Positions 5,323 through 7,715 of a stretch of 7,715 nt of DNA are shown piece after piece. The notes beneath the pieces are model-generated. The model searched no databases. It was not told the origin of the DNA and was given only the letters and a program-made list of their open reading frames with translations. The DNA comes from an uncultured Faecalibacterium sp. (GTDB lineage Bacteria; Bacillota; Clostridia; Oscillospirales; Ruminococcaceae), in NCBI GenBank assembly GCA_937915335.1, contig CALDLZ010000390.1, positions 1 to 7,715 of the forward strand, given 5' to 3'. How positions within the stretch are numbered: position 1 is the stretch's first letter; the number at the start of each line of letters is the position of its first letter. The translations under genes were made by a program, and so were the position numbers.

Positions 5323-5991
5323 ATGTTTGTGGTAACGCTGAACAAGACGAGCTTGAAGAAGGTGGGGGCCGGGGTGCTCTGCTGCGCGCTGGTGGTTTTC
5401 AGCGCCATGCTGGGACGGTACATCAGCACCCGCACCGTCACGGCCTCGGCGAGTGTGGGCAAGATCGAGAGTGCGCAGGATATCCAGACCTGGTTCACGG
5501 GTTACGGGCTGGATGTGGACGGCGCGTCCATCACGGCGGATAAGGTCAAGATCCCCCGCAAGTGGGACGACAGCTTCTCGGCCTTCAACGGGGTGGTGCA
5601 GCAGAGCGGTATGGACCTTGCACGCTACAAGGGGAAAACGGTGGAAAAGTGGACGGCCCTGATCCCGGCGGCCAGCAGCGGCGAGACCAGTCGCTATGGT
5701 GTGCTGCTGGTCTACCGCAAAAAAGCGGTGGGCGCCTACCTGCTGGAAAAGCCCTCGGGCACCGTGATCGGCCTGAAGGATGCCCAGACGGCGATGGTGC
5801 TGGCCGAGCAGCAGGAAGCCGAGCAGGTATCCGGCGAGGATTACAGCGGGGACTGGGGCGAGCGCCACGACGAGGAACTGGGCGCGGCGGAGCAGAGCCA
5901 GCAGACCAGCGGCGAGCCGGATTCCACGGTGCCCGAAGCGGCTCAGTACACCGACTTGCCGCTGGATGCCGAGGGGTATCCTGTCGAATAA
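5323..5991 (+). CDS. Membrane-anchored DUF4830-like protein
   Basis: A 222-residue protein. A basic start (LNKTSLKK) and one hydrophobic helix at about 14-31 predict an anchor or uncleaved signal with the rest outside the cell. Residues 48-150 fit the pattern I recall for DUF4830: a GYGLDVD segment, VKIPRKWDDSFSAFNGVVQQ (75-94), then MDLARYKGKTVEKW (97-110) and LLVYRKKAVGAYL (128-140). The domain has no known function. The tail from about 160 is acidic and rich in Gln, Glu and Ser, probably disordered, and ends DLPLDAEGYPVE. ATG 5323 is chosen because GGAGGG (5311-5316) is six bases upstream; an open frame extending back to 5218 would run through the sigA terminator. It stands alone between that terminator and ptsH. 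The domain call is from memory of its pattern, so the gene is sure but the family only likely. Confidence 0.8.
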   Translation: MFVVTLNKTSLKKVGAGVLCCALVVFSAMLGRYISTRTVTASASVGKIESAQDIQTWFTGYGLDVDGASITADKVKIPRKWDDSFSAFNGVVQQSGMDLARYKGKTVEKWTALIPAASSGETSRYGVLLVYRKKAVGAYLLEKPSGTVIGLKDAQTAMVLAEQQEAEQVSGEDYSGDWGERHDEELGAAEQSQQTSGEPDSTVPEAAQYTDLPLDAEGYPVE

Positions 5992-5996
5992 AATAT

Positions 5997-6047
5997 GGTG
6001 GAAAATTCGGATGAAAACTTCTGTTCAATAGCACCAAAATTTCCACC
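5997..6047. repeat. Long-loop dyad upstream of the ptsH promoter
   Basis: GGTGGAAA (5997-6004) pairs with TTTCCACC (6040-6047), and two more pairs (6006-6007 with 6037-6038) lie beyond one mismatch, around a loop of about 29 bases. On the plus strand the stem is followed by AAAAAA, not T, so it is not a normal terminator for the gene before it. On the minus strand it would be followed by a T-rich tract, but no minus-strand gene is present. It may be a regulator binding site. Confidence 0.35.
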
Positions 6048-6070
6048 AAAAAATTGGCACTTTGAAATGA

Positions 6071-6098
6071 TGAAAAAATAACGAAGTGGGTTTATAAT
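6071..6098 (+). promoter_or_regulatory. Promoter of ptsH
   Basis: TATAAT (6093-6098) is a perfect -10 box. The best -35 candidate is the weak TGAAAA (6071-6076) at 16 bases spacing. Transcription near 6105 gives a leader of about 80 bases holding small GC-rich helices, such as GCGGC with GCCGC and a pair of TCCGGA repeats. No antiterminator (RAT) sequence or terminator is seen in the leader. Confidence 0.6.
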
Positions 6099-6186
6099 AA
6101 TAGTAACATCCTGCGGCATATCGGCCGCGTCCGGAGTGGCAGGGCCGTCCGGATTCTAAATGGGATGAAGTAAGGAGAAAATGATT

Positions 6187-6444
6187 ATGAAGGAATTCCA
6201 GTACACTGTCAAGGATGCCTGCGGCATCCACGCGCGCCCGGCCGGTCTGCTCGTCAAGGTGGCCAAGGGCTTTACCAGTACCGCTACCCTCGAGAAGGAC
6301 GGCAAGACCTGCGATCTGCGCAAGCTGATGGCACTGATGGGCATGGGTGTCAAGCAGGGTGACACCGTGACCGTCAAGGTGGAGGGCGACGATGAAGCCG
6401 CCGCCGCCGAGGCCATCCAGAAGTTCCTGACCGAGAACGTCTGA
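6187..6444 (+). CDS. ptsH: Phosphocarrier protein HPr of the PTS
   Basis: An 85-residue cytoplasmic protein that takes phosphate from enzyme I on His15 and gives it to sugar-specific EIIA proteins. The active-site loop GIHARPAG (13-20) is complete with H15 and R17. The family helix LRKLMALMGMGVKQGD (44-59) follows. Position 46, the serine phosphorylated by HPr kinase in Firmicutes, is lysine (AAG, 6322-6324), and no serine is next to it, so Ser46-P signalling to CcpA seems not possible for this copy. ATG 6187 is preferred over ATG 6181: it leaves nine bases after AAGGAG (6172-6177) against three, and puts the histidine at 15. ptsI follows after a terminator, the usual partner. HPr has only about 85-90 residues, so this copy is full length. 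Confidence 0.95.
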   Translation: MKEFQYTVKDACGIHARPAGLLVKVAKGFTSTATLEKDGKTCDLRKLMALMGMGVKQGDTVTVKVEGDDEAAAAEAIQKFLTENV

Positions 6445-6460
6445 TCCATCATCTGCGGAC

Positions 6461-6496
6461 AAAAGCCCTTGCGGGAGACCCTGCGGGGGCTTTTTC
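6461..6496 (+). terminator. Hairpin terminator between ptsH and ptsI
   Basis: Bases 6461-6475 pair with 6480-6494 over 15 positions including three G-T wobbles. The loop is four bases and the stem ends in TTTTT. No promoter is obvious in the 34 bases between it and ptsI, so ptsI is probably read by partial read-through, giving more HPr than enzyme I. Confidence 0.85.
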
Positions 6497-6530
6497 GCAC
6501 GAAAGCTGCAAGCAAAGGAGAGTACCAACG

Positions 6531-7715
6531 ATGCAGGTAGGAACTGGTAAAAGCATCCTGAATGGCATTGCCATCGGCAAGCTGAAAATTTACAAGAAAA
6601 AAGATACCGTGATCTCCACCGCTGATGTGGCGGATCCGGTGGCAGAGGAAGCCCGCTTCGAGGAAGCCCGGGCCAAGGCCATCGACCAGCAGACCGCTCT
6701 CTATGAAAAGGCGCTGGCCGAAGCCGGTGAGGACATCGCCGAGGTGTTCAACATTCACGCCATGATGCTGGATGATGACGACTTCGTGGATGCCATCAAG
6801 GATATCATCAACAGCCAGCACAAGTGCGCGGAGTACGCCGTCAAGACGGCAGGCGACAACCAGGCCGCCGTGTTTGCCGCCATGGCTGACCCGTATCTGC
6901 AGGCCCGCAGTGCCGATGTCATTGACATTGCACAGGCCATGCTGGATATTTTGCAGGGCGTGGACAACGCCACCCTGCAGGGCACCGAGCCCAGCATCCT
7001 CGTGGCCGAGGATCTGGCCCCCTCGGAGACCGTCCGTATGGACAAGAGCCTGCTGCTGGGATTCATCACCCGGGAGGGCAGTTCCAACAGCCACACCGCC
7101 ATTCTGGCCCGCAGCATGAACATCCCCGCCCTGATCCAGTGCAAGGAGATCCAGGACGATTGGGACGGCAAGATGGCTGTGGTGGACGGCTACAATGCCT
7201 GTGTGTATGTAGACCCCACCCCCGATCTGCTGGAGAGCCTGAAAAAGCGCCAGCAGGAGGACCAGAAGAAGCAGGCCCTGCTGGCCGAGCTCAAGGGCAA
7301 GCCCAATACCACCCTGGACGGCAAGACAGTGCAGGTCTTTGCCAACATCGGCGGCATGAGTGACGTGGGCGCTGTCCAGCAGAACGACGCGGGCGGCGTG
7401 GGCCTGTTCCGCACCGAATTCGTCTACCTGAACTGCAAGGATTACCCCACAGAGGACTATCAGTTCGAGGCCTACAAGCAGGTGCTGGAGAGTCTGGCCC
7501 CCAAGAAGGTGGTCGTGCGCACCTGCGATATCGGCGCGGACAAGACCGTGGACTATATGAAGCTGGATCACGAGGACAACCCCGCTCTGGGGTATCGTGC
7601 CATCCGCATCTGCCTGACCCGCAAGGATTTCTTCAAGACTCAGCTGCGGGCCCTGCTGCGGGCTTCCGCCTACGGCAATATGAGCATCATGTTCCCCATG
7701 ATCACCAGCCTGCGG
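6531..7715 (+). CDS. ptsI: PTS enzyme I (PEP-protein phosphotransferase), 3' end cut off by the window edge
   Basis: 395 codons run open to the window edge; enzyme I is usually about 540-575 residues, so about 70% is present. It autophosphorylates from phosphoenolpyruvate and passes the phosphate to His15 of HPr. The N-terminal part (1-145) carries the HPr-binding helical domain. The swivelling phosphohistidine domain has SNSHTAILAR (185-194) with the active H188. The PEP-binding barrel starts near 260 and shows GGVGLFRTEFVYL (288-300), RTCDIGADK (330-338) and NPALGYRAIRICL (350-362). The missing end should hold the PEP-site cysteine. AAAGGAG (6514-6520) lies ten bases before ATG 6531. It is the second PTS gene after ptsH, behind a terminator. 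The family is certain; the C-terminus cannot be judged. Confidence 0.96.
   Translation, partial: MQVGTGKSILNGIAIGKLKIYKKKDTVISTADVADPVAEEARFEEARAKAIDQQTALYEKALAEAGEDIAEVFNIHAMMLDDDDFVDAIKDIINSQHKCAEYAVKTAGDNQAAVFAAMADPYLQARSADVIDIAQAMLDILQGVDNATLQGTEPSILVAEDLAPSETVRMDKSLLLGFITREGSSNSHTAILARSMNIPALIQCKEIQDDWDGKMAVVDGYNACVYVDPTPDLLESLKKRQQEDQKKQALLAELKGKPNTTLDGKTVQVFANIGGMSDVGAVQQNDAGGVGLFRTEFVYLNCKDYPTEDYQFEAYKQVLESLAPKKVVVRTCDIGADKTVDYMKLDHEDNPALGYRAIRICLTRKDFFKTQLRALLRASAYGNMSIMFPMITSLR

Noticed and set aside
6105..6180. Riboswitch or PTS antiterminator in the ptsH leader
   Set aside because: Only short GC helices are seen; there is no RAT-like sequence and no terminator before the gene.
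6156..7571. Minus-strand open frame of 471 codons opposite ptsH and ptsI
   Set aside because: It spans two recognisable genes and a terminator on the other strand, and its translation is not protein-like.
1..7715. CRISPR array, defence island, toxin-antitoxin pair or other new multi-gene system
   Set aside because: No regularly spaced repeats, nuclease, helicase or toxin motifs were seen; the genes are mostly recognisable core functions.

Overview
The window looks like a piece of a GC-rich gut clostridial chromosome, most like Oscillospiraceae (Faecalibacterium/Gemmiger/Subdoligranulum type). This is inferred from the Firmicute-style primary sigma factor, the HPr/enzyme I pair, a DegV-family gene, a DUF4830-like protein and GC-rich codon use; it was not checked against a database. 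Most of it is ordinary core genome.

Layout. Positions 1-616 are clearly AT-richer than the rest. They hold a partial ArsR-family regulator on the minus strand (1-321), its promoter with a dyad, a strong terminator hairpin (446-496), a palindrome, and a short open stretch that may be the end of a lost gene. A DegV/FakB-type fatty-acid-binding gene (617-1471, minus) is divergent from a two-gene operon: a very small CPBP-type membrane protease (1683-2096) overlapping tadA (2096-2584). The degV gene and the operon each have a good sigma-A promoter between 1537 and 1643. A strong terminator follows tadA.

Next comes an extended -10 promoter and a GC-rich leader of about 165 bases that folds into several hairpins. 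It precedes a FabG-like short-chain dehydrogenase that starts with TTG and carries a 60-residue acidic Pro/Glu-rich N-terminal extension (2830-3732). The primary sigma factor sigA/rpoD (3811-5193) follows, with an acidic insertion of about 85 residues between regions 1.2 and 2.1, and then a strong terminator. A membrane-anchored DUF4830-like protein (5323-5991) comes next.

The right end holds the general PTS genes: ptsH (HPr, 6187-6444), a hairpin terminator, and the first 395 codons of ptsI (enzyme I, 6531 to the window edge). Enzyme I takes phosphate from PEP and passes it to His15 of HPr for sugar uptake. This HPr has Lys at the position normally held by the regulatory Ser46.

I see no CRISPR array, tRNA, rRNA or intact mobile element, and no convincing new multi-gene system. 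The points most worth a second look are the SDR N-terminal extension with its structured leader, the sigma-factor insertion, the HPr Ser46 substitution, and the AT-rich left edge.
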